Shown here piece by piece: positions 1 through 7,761 of a stretch of 11,592 nt of DNA. Made by a program: the position numbers and the translations under genes. The notes beneath the pieces were generated by a model that did not search any database, was not told the DNA's origin, and was given only the letters and a program-made list of their open reading frames with translations. Positions within the stretch are counted from its first letter, which is position 1. Each line of letters begins with the position of its first letter. Source of the stretch: Euperipatoides rowelli (taxonomy: Eukaryota > Onychophora > Udeonychophora > Euonychophora > Peripatopsidae); NCBI GenBank assembly GCA_003024985.2, contig PXIH01S0012258.1. One strand, written 5' to 3'.

Positions 1-26
1 GTTTCTTTTTTTAAAGAAAAATACAC

Positions 27-32
27 TTTATT
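27..32 (-). promoter_or_regulatory. AATAAA polyadenylation signal of the LINE
   Basis: TTTATT on the plus strand reads AATAAA on the minus strand, about 96 bases downstream of the ORF2 stop at 128-130. That fits a LINE 3' UTR. A single hexamer in AT-rich DNA can arise by chance, so the call rests mainly on position. Confidence 0.5.
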
Positions 33-127
33 CATAATTAAGGTTATATGTTAGAAGCAAATAAAAAAAGCAAAATAAAACAAAAGAATAAGCTAGAAGG
101 AAAAATTTTTCATCTCAGAAGGAGAGA

Positions 128-2046
128 TCAATTAGGAGGGATCCATTTCAAGAGGGAAATGGGGTAGGATTTTAAGTTCCAAAAATTATCAAAGTCTTTA
201 AACAATAGAAAATTTGCATCATTTTTCCAAAAAGTTTCTAGTGAAATCTTCAGATATTTAATTGGTTTCGATCTGATATCCTCAAAGATGGACAGGCATC
301 TCAATTTTCATATGATAAATAAGCACATAATCAGGAGTCTGGATTTAGGTATGTTGTTATAGTTCATAAGAATGAGGTCTTGAATAGAGTGATATGTGTT
401 GGTGTCGGTAAGCAGATGATTGTCGATCCAAAATCAACAGTTTTGGAAGTATTGGCATTTCACAAGCAGATGATCAGTAGTTTCTTGATGACTACAGAAG
501 GGGCATTGGGATGTAATCTGTTGAAATTGTATTTATCCAGTAAAATAGATCTGGTAGGTCTTATAATTTTTATAAGAAAATCTATTATATTTGGAGGAGT
601 AAAGTTGTTAAAAATCCCTTTTAGAATAGTGTGTCCATGTTTGCCATTATGTTTAATGTTCCTTATTGTAGAGTATTTTAGGATTGGAGTAATACAGGTG
701 GGTGGAAAGTCATCAATGAAGTCCAGTCGGTATTAATATCTGCCATCTTGGTTGGGGTGTATCAGAAGGGGGAATATCAATCGAGATATTGAGTCTTTGG
801 CAAAATTTCTGTAGATGAGAGATGGAGTTTGCTTTGATTGTGGAAATGAATAATTTTATGTCAATTAGACTTAGACCGCCTTTACTGAAATGATGGTAGA
901 GTCTATGCTTTCCAATGAGGGTGAGTTACTTTGCCAAATTATTTTATTTGCTATTGAGAGGATTTGATTTATCCACTTTTGAGTAGGAGCTAGATGTGGC
1001 ATGTAAAACAGTATTTTGGCATACACATTACACATAGTATTTACTATTTTTATTTTGAGGGTGATTGGGAGGTAGAGATTTATCGCATTTTGGTAAATTA
1101 TTCTAAGAGAGAGTTTTGTATTTTGTTCTTTGCTAATTTTTCGATGAAGGGATAAAGAATTCCCAAGTATTTTGTAGATAGGTTATTTCCTAAAGATGGC
1201 ATAAGCTTCAAAGTTGCAAGAGTCATTATTGAGCTTTTCTTTCTGTTAATCACAGTGTCAGTAAGATTGGTGAAATTTTGAATTATTTCTAGTGATATTT
1301 CAGTCTCTTGAAGGTCATTGCAGATAATTATAAGATCATCAGCATAAGCTAAGACTTTATTGGGATTTTGAGGTTATGAATATACAGGGCTGGAAGGTTA
1401 TCGTCTAATTCATATAATAGAGAGTTAATGTATAGTGCAAAAAGTGATGCACTCAGGGGGATCCCTGAGTGACTCCCTTTTTTATGGAAAAAGTACATTG
1501 AAATGGTTGCTGTTTTGGAGGTAATGTAATTTATGACAGCATACTTGTAGAGGTTCATCACTTACAACATTTCTAATGGTGTTGATTAGATACGGTATAT
1601 TGACAGAATCGTAGGTCTTATGAATGTTAATAAAGAGAGCAAGGTTCTTCCTGATGTTTTTATATTAAGTGCAAATCTCTCTGATTTGCACTCAATATAA
1701 AAACTATTGGGGTGTGAATGTAACGATTTGTGAATGCAAATTGGAAAGGATGTATAATGGGGTTGAGAATGTCGTAGAGCTTTTGATTGAGAATAGAAGC
1801 AAAAATTTTGGCATCAACATTTTTGATGTTTATAGGCTGAATATTGTTAATATCAGTTGTATATGGAAGCAGATGAGGCGGTAGTGTATTTTGTTCCTGT
1901 TTATCAAATAATATGAAGTGAGATTGAATGTTTAGCTTACCAATCAATCCTTGGCTGACCAGTGGTTAAATAGCCGAAGAAATATAAGAATGAAAATATG
2001 CTTAAATTTCAGAATAGTTTTGGGGGTGAGGCCATTGGGCCCTGGG
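128..2046 (-). pseudogene. LINE ORF2 reverse transcriptase with C-terminal CCHC finger, frameshifted
   Basis: An intact copy would encode the reverse transcriptase that copies LINE RNA at a nicked target. Reading the minus strand across three frames I find, in order: PGPNGLTP (about 2046-2023); INIKNVDAKIFASIL followed by IIHPFQFAF (within 1660-1947); motif A as FINIHKTYDSV (about 1636-1600); motif B, KGVTQGSP then PLSASLFALYINSLL, split by a 1-bp deletion in the G run near 1456-1460; the catalytic YADD at 1335-1346; the tail motif KGGLSLIDIK (about 890-850); and a finger CPFCSHQETTDHLLVKC at 455-505 (C-x2-C-x7-H-x4-C, as in zf-RVT). The last frame stops at 128-130. Motif A has Asn (codon 1626-1628) where the catalytic Asp is expected. 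There are further stops (for example just after the finger) and a frameshift upstream of motif A near the 1656-1704 hairpin. This is a dead copy; short open frames on the plus strand here are shadows. Confidence 0.85.
1656..1704. repeat. Near-perfect hairpin inside the LINE
   Basis: Two 22-nt arms (1656-1677 and 1683-1704) are reverse complements with one mismatch, separated by the loop TCTCT. The arms contain GTGCAAATC and GATTTGCAC. The hairpin lies where the reverse transcriptase reading frame shifts between the IIHPFQFAF block and motif A. It may be a small inverted duplication created during decay. Confidence 0.85.
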
Positions 2047-2049
2047 AGT

Positions 2050-2700
2050 AGATGTAATATGGGGATTCGGGACCACTTCCGCTTCCGGTATGATATCACT
2101 TCCGGTTTGTATCTAGGTCAAGGTCATTCAAAATCCAAAATGCTCGACTTCCGGTCCCTGTTTTGGCTAGGTTTAAGGGTTTTTACCGGAAATGACATCA
2201 TGATGTATTATGGGTAATATATGTCCGATAAAGCATTGTAAAATCCAAGATGATCGACTTCCGGTTCCTGGTATCGAATTTTCAAGGTCAAAATTCAGGT
2301 CAAGGTCAAGGTCACTGGAAGTGACATCACTTTCGTTTGTGGTTTAGAATTTTCAAGGTCAAGGTCACTCTCTATTAACCGGCACTTCCGGTTTGTGGTT
2401 TCAAAATTTTTGAGGTCAAAGTCAAGGTCAAGGTCACTCTCTATTAACCGGCACTTCCGGTTTGTGGTTTCGAAACCACATTACCCATAATGCAAAATTC
2501 AAGATGATGGACCGGACGTACACAGAGATGTGCGCGAATGACAGAATTATTTCAAAAAAAATTTTTTCATGAAAATTGTATAAGTCATTAATTTATTCAA
2601 AATGGTGGAAGGGGCACATTACCCATGATGCAAAAAATCCAAGATGGCCACCAAAAAAAATTTTCATGAAAATTTTGAAGAAAATTTTAATTTTTTTTAA
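2050..2700. repeat. Repeat array A: short promoter-like motifs
   Basis: This 650-bp stretch is built from recurring words: CACTTCCGGTTTGTGGTTT, TCAAGGTCA, CATTACCCATAATGCA, AATCCAAGATGG, and A/T-rich links such as TTTTCATGAAAATT. The part at 2165-2280 matches 8605-8715 closely (shared TTATGGGTAATATATGTCC, then AAAATCCAAGATG and GACTTCCGGTTCCTG). The two arrays are therefore members of one dispersed repeat family in the same orientation. No gene is supported here; an open frame at 1951-2217 merely crosses the LINE edge and the repeat. Confidence 0.8.
2353..2498 (+). repeat. 69-bp tandem repeat with TCAAGGTCA and CTTCCGG
   Basis: AAGGTCACTCTCTATTAACC followed by GGCACTTCCGGTTTGTGGTT starts at 2361 and again at 2430, nearly identical over the unit. 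A more diverged copy starts near 2308. Each unit has overlapping TCAAGGTCA words, the form bound by monomeric nuclear receptors of the FTZ-F1/SF-1 and ERR type, followed by an ETS-like CTTCCGG. Confidence 0.85.
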
Positions 2701-3429
2701 TTCACTTCTAACTCGAAATCTTAAGAGATAATGAGGTATTACATAAGGGGTCCAATGCCCAACTCATAGATTCATAATTTTTTAATGCATCCGATCGACT
2801 TGAAACCGAACAGGATGATTAAGATAATTTTTTAATAGATCCTCTCCAAATTACAAAGTCCTAGTGTAATTAATTATATTTATTATGAATATTTTTCTAA
2901 TTAGAGTGGCACCGACACTGACTACCATTTTTTCCATAGGGCATAATGGAGTAGATTTTCAAATAGAGCGTACACGATTTAGTCAAGGCAGTATCTTGTC
3001 TAATGATAAAATAATTAAATACATTGATTATATAATTATTCATTTAATTAAAAACGTATATACAGTATATTAAGAAGATTGTATGTAAAATCCCCCAATG
3101 AGAAGTGTTGTAACGATAATCCTTCCTCTGCTGTATAATCCTCTACTCATTACAAGTGAGCAATAACCTTATAACTTCACAGCACAAAAATGAAGTAAAC
3201 CGCTGAAAAGGGTAGCTAAAAATTAGCTGGGGTAGATATTCATATAAGCTGATTAATAATTAGAAAAGTTTATAAATAATCTTGCCATACATCAAACACA
3301 CTATCACTACAACGAACTCTACAATTTTAATTAATTAATTACATTCCAGATTAATTTTTTTTATATCCCCCTAATTCCTTGTAATCTATTATTAATATGA
3401 ACTATAGAAATATAATTAAAACTAGCTAG
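2701..3429. other. AT-rich intergenic DNA, no gene recognised
   Basis: I see no protein family, RNA gene or clear repeat here. A 62-codon open frame at 2885-3073 has no recognisable motif, no good start context and ends in low-complexity Ile/Tyr-rich sequence. I do not call it a gene. Confidence 0.6.
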
Positions 3430-4260
3430 TATTTTAAATATAAAAGTCCAAACATCATCGAGAATACACACCATGTGTTTTGAAAGTGTCAACGACTGTG
3501 CAGTATGGATAGACTCTAGCTACAGTATTTATTTATTTTTAAAGTTAATAATAACAAAGCATTTTTTTTAAAACATCAATCTGACTAACATTCAATCTAT
3601 TAATGTTAACTATATCTCTAATAAAAGTATTATCATTAGTTTTAAAAAATATAAAACAGTAACAAAGTGTTCATTATTTTTTAAAATATTTTTTACCTCA
3701 GGCAATCTTTGCAAAGTCCAAACATAGTTTATAGACTCTAAGCATGTGCATTAGAAAGAGAGAATGTTTATCAATTCTAAAAATGTGAGAATGCTTTTGA
3801 TTCCTATAATTTAAGTAAAACATATATGATTAAAAATAATTTCACTGCTAGAGAAAAACATACAGTATTAAAAAATAAGGTAGCCTACACACAATCTTTA
3901 TCAAGAATCTCTCAAACATTATAACATGAAGTTAGTTTAAAACATATAAACACCGGCAAGTTGTTTGTTATTTTTAAAAATGGTTTTGTCTCAGGTAATA
4001 TTGTTGAAGCTTGTACATTACAGAGAACGCCGTGGCTACGATTATCAATTCTAACAACGAGAATGGTTTTGATTCCTATAATTTAAAAAAAAACATAGAT
4101 GATTAAAAAATGATTTCACTGCTAGAGAAAAACATACATTATTTAAAAAAAAAATTATTTGCTGGTAGAATTAAAAATAACCTAACCTACATTAACAAAC
4201 TTACATTCAATCTTAATCGGGAATCTCTCAAAACGTTATAACATAAAATAAAAAATAGCA
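3430..4260 (+). repeat. Divergent AT-rich tandem repeat, period about 272 bp
   Basis: Blocks recur at regular distance: TTCACTGCTAGAGAAAAACA at 3841 and 4115 (274 bp), TTCCTATAAT at 3801 and 4073 (272 bp), TCAATTCTAA at 3771 and 4045 (274 bp), and AGTCCAAACAT at 3445 and 3715 (270 bp). The GAATCTCTCAAA block is 316 bp apart (3905 and 4221), showing an insertion in the last copy. About 2.5 to 3 copies are visible, the first being the most decayed. No coding content is seen. Confidence 0.8.
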
Positions 4261-4560
4261 ATCTAAGAAATTCAAGCGTACAATATTTCATTACACAACA
4301 TATTCATTCATTAGTTTTTAATATACACGGATTAATATACATTAAAAATAATACGCATGAAATCAAAACTAAAAAAAATATTCCTATTAAAAACATATAG
4401 CCTAACTGACAATATTAAAACCTATAGTATTAATAAAATGGTACCGTATTACTAAGATAAATTACTGAGAGAGCATAGCCTTTAATTAAAAAAAAAAAAA
4501 AAAAAAGATTATGTATGTAATTATTAAACACTGACCTTTAGCTAACTGGAGAAAACATTT
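4261..4560. other. AT-rich spacer ending in a poly(A) run
   Basis: No gene is recognised. A run of 19 A residues lies at 4488-4506. It could be the tail of a retroposed sequence or simple slippage. Confidence 0.5.
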
Positions 4561-4598
4561 CAACATGAAGACCACTTCCGGTTTATAACGTGGTTTTA

Positions 4599-4658
4599 TA
4601 GAATAGGCACGGACCGCATGGTAGACAGATAGACGCTACATCAGTGCCACCTATTCTA
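4599..4658. repeat. Inverted repeat upstream of the promoter
   Basis: TAGAATAGGCAC at 4599-4610 pairs with GTGCCACCTATTCTA at 4644-4658, allowing a three-base bulge, around a 33-nt loop. It lies about 70-230 bp upstream of the TATA box, next to a CACTTCCGG word. It could be a structural or regulatory element, or the scar of a small transposon. Confidence 0.6.
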
Positions 4659-4680
4659 CTAGTTGGATGAGTGGCTGCTA

Positions 4681-4865
4681 ATTGGTCCATTAATTTCAAG
4701 TTCTCAACTAGATTGGTCCATTAATCCCAATTTCTATTGGCTAAAAAAGGAAGAATATACCCATTTTTATTGGCTACTTTTTTATTTCACACCATCATGA
4801 GAATCCGAGCTTAATTGGGTAGAGAGTATAAAAGGGGGCATTTTTGAGCTAAAGGTTTACTCATC
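4681..4865 (+). promoter_or_regulatory. RNA polymerase II promoter: five reverse CCAAT boxes and a TATA box
   Basis: ATTGG (CCAAT on the other strand) occurs at 4681, 4712, 4736, 4769 and 4814; the first two sit in ATTGGTCCATTAAT and the third and fourth in TATTGGCTA. They are 24-45 bp apart. TATAAAA at 4827-4833, followed by a G run, is a strong TATA box. Pyrimidine-rich candidate starts (TTACTC and CTCATCG, about 4859-4863) lie 32-36 bp downstream of its first base. Evenly spaced CCAAT boxes ahead of a TATA box suggest NF-Y-type activation of a strongly expressed gene. The start site is inferred from spacing only. Confidence 0.75.
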
Positions 4866-4966
4866 GACTGCTGTGCTCATCAAGCTGAGAACCTTGCTGT
4901 GAACTTTGCTGAAGAATTCAACCGTTGCCAACTTCACTTCCACAAGAAAGACTTTGCTATAAAAAC
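4860..4966 (+). other. Non-coding leader exon 1
   Basis: The sequence from the inferred start site to the splice donor contains no ATG. It ends AAAAAC before GTAAGT at 4967-4972, a consensus donor. About 107 nt long. Its G+C content is visibly higher than that of the intron that follows, as expected at an exon border. Confidence 0.65.
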
Positions 4967-5355
4967 GTAAGTTTTTATTTTTTTATTTTTATTTTCTTAG
5001 TTTTATTTTCTCATTTTTTTTTTCTAAAGATTTTTTTTAAAAAAAACCTATATACTTGGGCTATATATGTTTTAATTATTATGATTCTAATACTTGAATA
5101 TCAGTTATGTTATTCAAGGCCCTCCAATAACGTTTTTTATTAAAAATTACTGTTTTGATGCTTATAACTTATATTTTTTAAGAGTTCTAAGATTATTATA
5201 TGATACTCATGCATGTATTACCGCTATGTTCTTCAAGGCCCTCCAATAACGTTTTTTATTAAAAATTACTGTTTTGATGCGTATAACTTATATTTTTAAT
5301 AAGGTCTTTATCAAATACACTAACTCATGACTTTTTTTCTCTTCTTTTATTTTAG
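4967..5355 (+). other. Spliceosomal intron in the 5' UTR
   Basis: The donor is GTAAGT (4967-4972). The acceptor is a pyrimidine tract (about 5330-5353) ending TTTTAG at 5350-5355. A branch-site-like CTAAC has its A at 5323, 32 nt before the acceptor. Length is 389 bp, AT-rich throughout. After removal, the first ATG in the joined leader of about 229 nt is the one at 5478, which supports both the intron and the start codon. Confidence 0.7.
5076..5298 (+). repeat. 119-bp duplication inside the intron
   Basis: TTCAAGGCCCTCCAATAACG starts at 5113 and again at 5232, and more than 60 bases downstream match with only a few changes, through GTTTTGATGC and TATAACTTATATTTTT. Upstream the similarity fades (TTATTATGAT versus TTATTATATGAT). 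This is a tandem duplication of roughly 119 bp, well preserved at its core. Confidence 0.85.
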
Positions 5356-5477
5356 ATTTCATATTTTTAACATTTAAGTCCTCTAGAGAATTTCATCACC
5401 CGAAGACTCTCATTACCATCTTACTAAGAAGCCATCAAGTTTTTTTTTGAAGCACTACAACATTGGAATAGGAAGAA

Positions 5478-5966
5478 ATGGAGAACAAACAAGACAACAA
5501 ACAAGGGAAGGTAGGATTTACTAATTCTAAATCATCGTTTAAATGTAATGTTGCAATGATGAATCTCCCTTGTTTTAATGATGTACCACTGGAGGTTATC
5601 ACTATCGATGATGATTCACCCCAAGCTGAACTCATCATCATCGATGATGATTTACCACCTCTTGTTTTTAGACATCTCCCAATACCAAGAGGGAGTTTAT
5701 TGCATGCTCTATTAACAGGAGTTAATAGAGAGGAACCCCCCTCACCACCTATTTCACTAGCTCCCCTACCCCATGGTTGTATCCCACCCCCTGCTATTCC
5801 TTGTCAAAGCCTAAAGTTCCCCTTTCACCACCCCTGGTTTTCCATCACTCCCACCCCCTGTTTTTATACCTCCACCCCTGGCTTATCACTATTGAAACCT
5901 AAGGTTACACCACTGCCACCTAAAAGTTTACTTAAACGTCCTGTAGGAGGAGGCACATTGGAATAG
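5478..5966 (+). CDS. Hypothetical acidic/proline-rich protein with two SIM-like motifs
   Basis: The frame has 162 codons. I do not recognise a family. ATG is in good context (A at -3, G at +4) and is the first ATG of the predicted spliced leader. Residues 1-20 are Lys/Gln/Asn-rich. VITIDDD (40-46) and LIIIDDD (52-58) each consist of a short aliphatic strand followed by acidic residues, the pattern of SUMO-interaction motifs. Residues 87-152 are rich in Pro (PPSPP, CIPPPAIP, PLPPKSLLKRP). No signal peptide or membrane segment is seen, so a nuclear or cytoplasmic adaptor is a reasonable inference, not a demonstrated role. The frame stops at 5964-5966, where minus-strand transposon sequence begins, so the natural C-terminus may have been lost. 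KPKV followed by Pro-rich residues occurs in two different frames (near 5811 and 5900), which hints at compensating frameshifts. It may be a host gene or belong to a mobile or viral element. Confidence 0.55.
   Translation: MENKQDNKQGKVGFTNSKSSFKCNVAMMNLPCFNDVPLEVITIDDDSPQAELIIIDDDLPPLVFRHLPIPRGSLLHALLTGVNREEPPSPPISLAPLPHGCIPPPAIPCQSLKFPFHHPWFSITPTPCFYTSTPGLSLLKPKVTPLPPKSLLKRPVGGGTLE
5634..5651. repeat. Perfect 18-bp palindrome
   Basis: ATCATCATCGATGATGAT equals its own reverse complement. It arises from Ile-Ile-Ile-Asp-Asp-Asp codons of the second SIM-like motif and is probably a by-product of coding. Confidence 0.85.
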
Positions 5967-6008
5967 ATGGTTCTGAAATTCTTTACCATCATCTGTTTGG
6001 ATTTTATT
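5931..6008 (-). pseudogene. Integrase-like fragment fused to the gypsy RNase H
   Basis: After the RNase H block ends (LPRLQHKL) the same open frame continues as KIQTDDGKEFQNHLFQ and then stops. In DDE integrases the second catalytic Asp lies in a T/S-D-x-G-x-x-F context, and QTDDGKEF-N fits it. Gypsy integrases usually read SDNGxQF, and roughly 200 or more residues separate RNase H from that point. The join is therefore not a normal pol. The wording resembles integrases of the Polinton/Maverick or F54H12.3 type. Only about 16-26 residues remain, so family assignment is tentative. It borders or overlaps the 3' end of the plus-strand open frame. Confidence 0.4.
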
Positions 6009-7761
6009 CAGTTTATGTTGTAATCTAGGCAATATCTTATATAAAGGTTTTTTTACTAGTCCAAGTAAAGGTTTGTGGTTGGTTTGTATTGTCACTGAGT
6101 GGGCAAATATATAACTGTCAAACTTCTCACAAGCATAAACAATTCTCAATAATTCTTTTTCAATTTGCGAGTATGTAATCTCGACTGGTGTTAATGCACG
6201 TGACACATAACAAACCGGCTGACCTTCTTGACATAAACAAACCCCCAATCCATTTCTTGACACATCTTTCTGAATTACCATTTGTTTACCCGTCTAAAAG
6301 TACGCTAAAACAGGTTCATTTGTCAATATGTCTTTAATTGCTCTCATTGCCTGTTTTTGCTTATTACCCCAGCTCCATTGATTCTGCTGTTTTAATAGTT
6401 CTCTGATTGGACTTGTAAATTCAGATTTGTTAGGAATAAAAGAACTCAAATAGTTTACTACTCCCAGCAGTCGCTTTGCATCTGTCACATTTTGTGGGTC
6501 ATTCATGTCCAAGATGGCTTGTACTTTTTCTTTGTCGGGCTTAAAATCATTTGCTGTAATAATATTACCAAGGTTTTTTACCTCTGACTTGCATAGTTGT
6601 ATTTTGTCTTTATTTAATTTTATGTTATTTTTCCTACATATTTCTAAAACTGTTTTTAACAGTCTGTCATGATCTTCTTTATTTGCACCAGTTATTATAA
6701 TATCATCAGCCACCACTTCCACTCCATCAATGTTTTCAAATACTGATTCCATTTTCTTTTGAAACACTTCGGGAGCACTGCTTATGCCAAACGGTAGCCT
6801 TAAATAACAATATCTGCCAAATGGAGTACCAAAAGTGCACAACTTAGAGCTTTCTACATCTAGCTTGATGGCATAATACCTGTTTTTTACATCTAACGTG
6901 GTGAAAACTGTTAGATGTATTACTCAACCTGTGTAATATATCTTATAATGTTGGCATCTTATAATGCTCCCTGCAAATGGCTTTGTTTAGATCACGAGGA
7001 TCCATGCATATCCGCAAAGAAACATTTTTTTTGTATCTAATTAACATGGTACTCACCCACTCAGTTGGCGCTTCTATCTTTTTTATTACATTTAATTTGA
7101 CTAATTCACCCAGACTACTCTTGACTTTCTCCTGCATGGCTAGGTGTATTCTCCTGACTGCAATCACTTTAGGTATGACTAAAGGATTTGTCATTATGTG
7201 ATGCTCACCTTCTAGGCATCCCAAACCTGTGAATACATCATTGTATTGCTCCAATAGGGCAATGTTCCCTGTTTCATTTTTCAAAGTATTGACGCTATGT
7301 ATGACAATGTCATTTCCTTTATTATTTATAACCATGTTTCTGACTAGTCCTAACTCAACGCATGCTTCCAATCCCAAGATGGGTGTAGGGTTTAATTGCA
7401 CTACATAAAACAAAAGGTCATGTCTATTTTTACCTATTTCACATTGCACTCTGACTTTCCCAATGGGCTTAATCTTCTGATTACCATATGCTTTTAACAC
7501 TACATTAGTTTCTTTTAATTCATGTGTGTTTTCCAACCATTTCCATTCACATAACGTTATTACATTGGCACTAGCTCCTGTGTCCAATTTGAACCCTATT
7601 ACTTTCGCATTTACACAAATATTTACAAACCAAGATTTTGTTTTACTGTTACCGATTTCTATTTCACCTATGAATAATTCATCATAGTCTTCAGTCAATT
7701 CATCTACTTTATGCACTGTTTTACTTATACTCTTATTGAAGTTTGGTTTTTTTATATTCAT
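6009..7761 (-). pseudogene. pol: gypsy pol: protease, reverse transcriptase, RNase H (disrupted)
   Basis: The likely pol start region is the Met at 7759-7761, near the gag end. Retropepsin: LDTGASANVIT with the catalytic Asp at 7582-7584, then PTPILGLEA. RT: VIKKIEAPTEW, RICMDPRDLNKA, then a stop at 6943-6945 where a Glu codon is expected, and a frameshift before motif A, which in the shifted frame reads FTTLDVKNRYYAIKL with its Asp intact. Motif B is LRLPFGISSAPEVFQ; the catalytic site is VVADDIII (Val at the Y position of YxDD, which to my knowledge occurs in this branch). The connection block is DAKRLLGVVNYLSSFIP. A stop at 6294-6296 separates it from RNase H, where QKDVSRNGLG and QIEKELL keep the Asp and Glu, but TNHKPL has Asn where TDHKPL is usual. 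The product is therefore split into at least three pieces. Confidence 0.85.

Larger units (their letters stand above)
1..2046 (-). mobile_element. Truncated non-LTR (LINE) retrotransposon, 3' part
   Basis: Read on the minus strand, this segment runs from the middle of a LINE ORF2 to a 3' untranslated region. The upstream edge lies near 2046, at a PGPNG motif that in LINE reverse transcriptases marks the start of the finger region. Beyond it the sequence changes abruptly to the CTTCCGG-type repeat array. The downstream end holds a stop codon at 128-130 and an AATAAA signal at 27-32. No poly(A) or microsatellite tail and no target-site duplication can be seen, because the element may continue past base 1. 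The 5' half of ORF2 (endonuclease) and ORF1 are absent. Clade is uncertain: L1/Tx1-like or another group with a C-terminal zinc finger. Confidence 0.85.

Noticed and set aside
380-736. 118-codon plus-strand open frame
   Set aside because: It is antisense to the LINE zinc-finger and tail region, which gives recognisable protein on the minus strand; no motif in the plus frame.
2885-3073. 62-codon open frame in AT-rich DNA
   Set aside because: No recognisable motif, no promoter or splice context, and a low-complexity end; consistent with chance.
4925-5143. 72-codon frame over leader exon 1 and the intron
   Set aside because: It crosses a consensus splice donor into a T-rich intron, giving a Phe-rich translation; the spliced model explains the region better.
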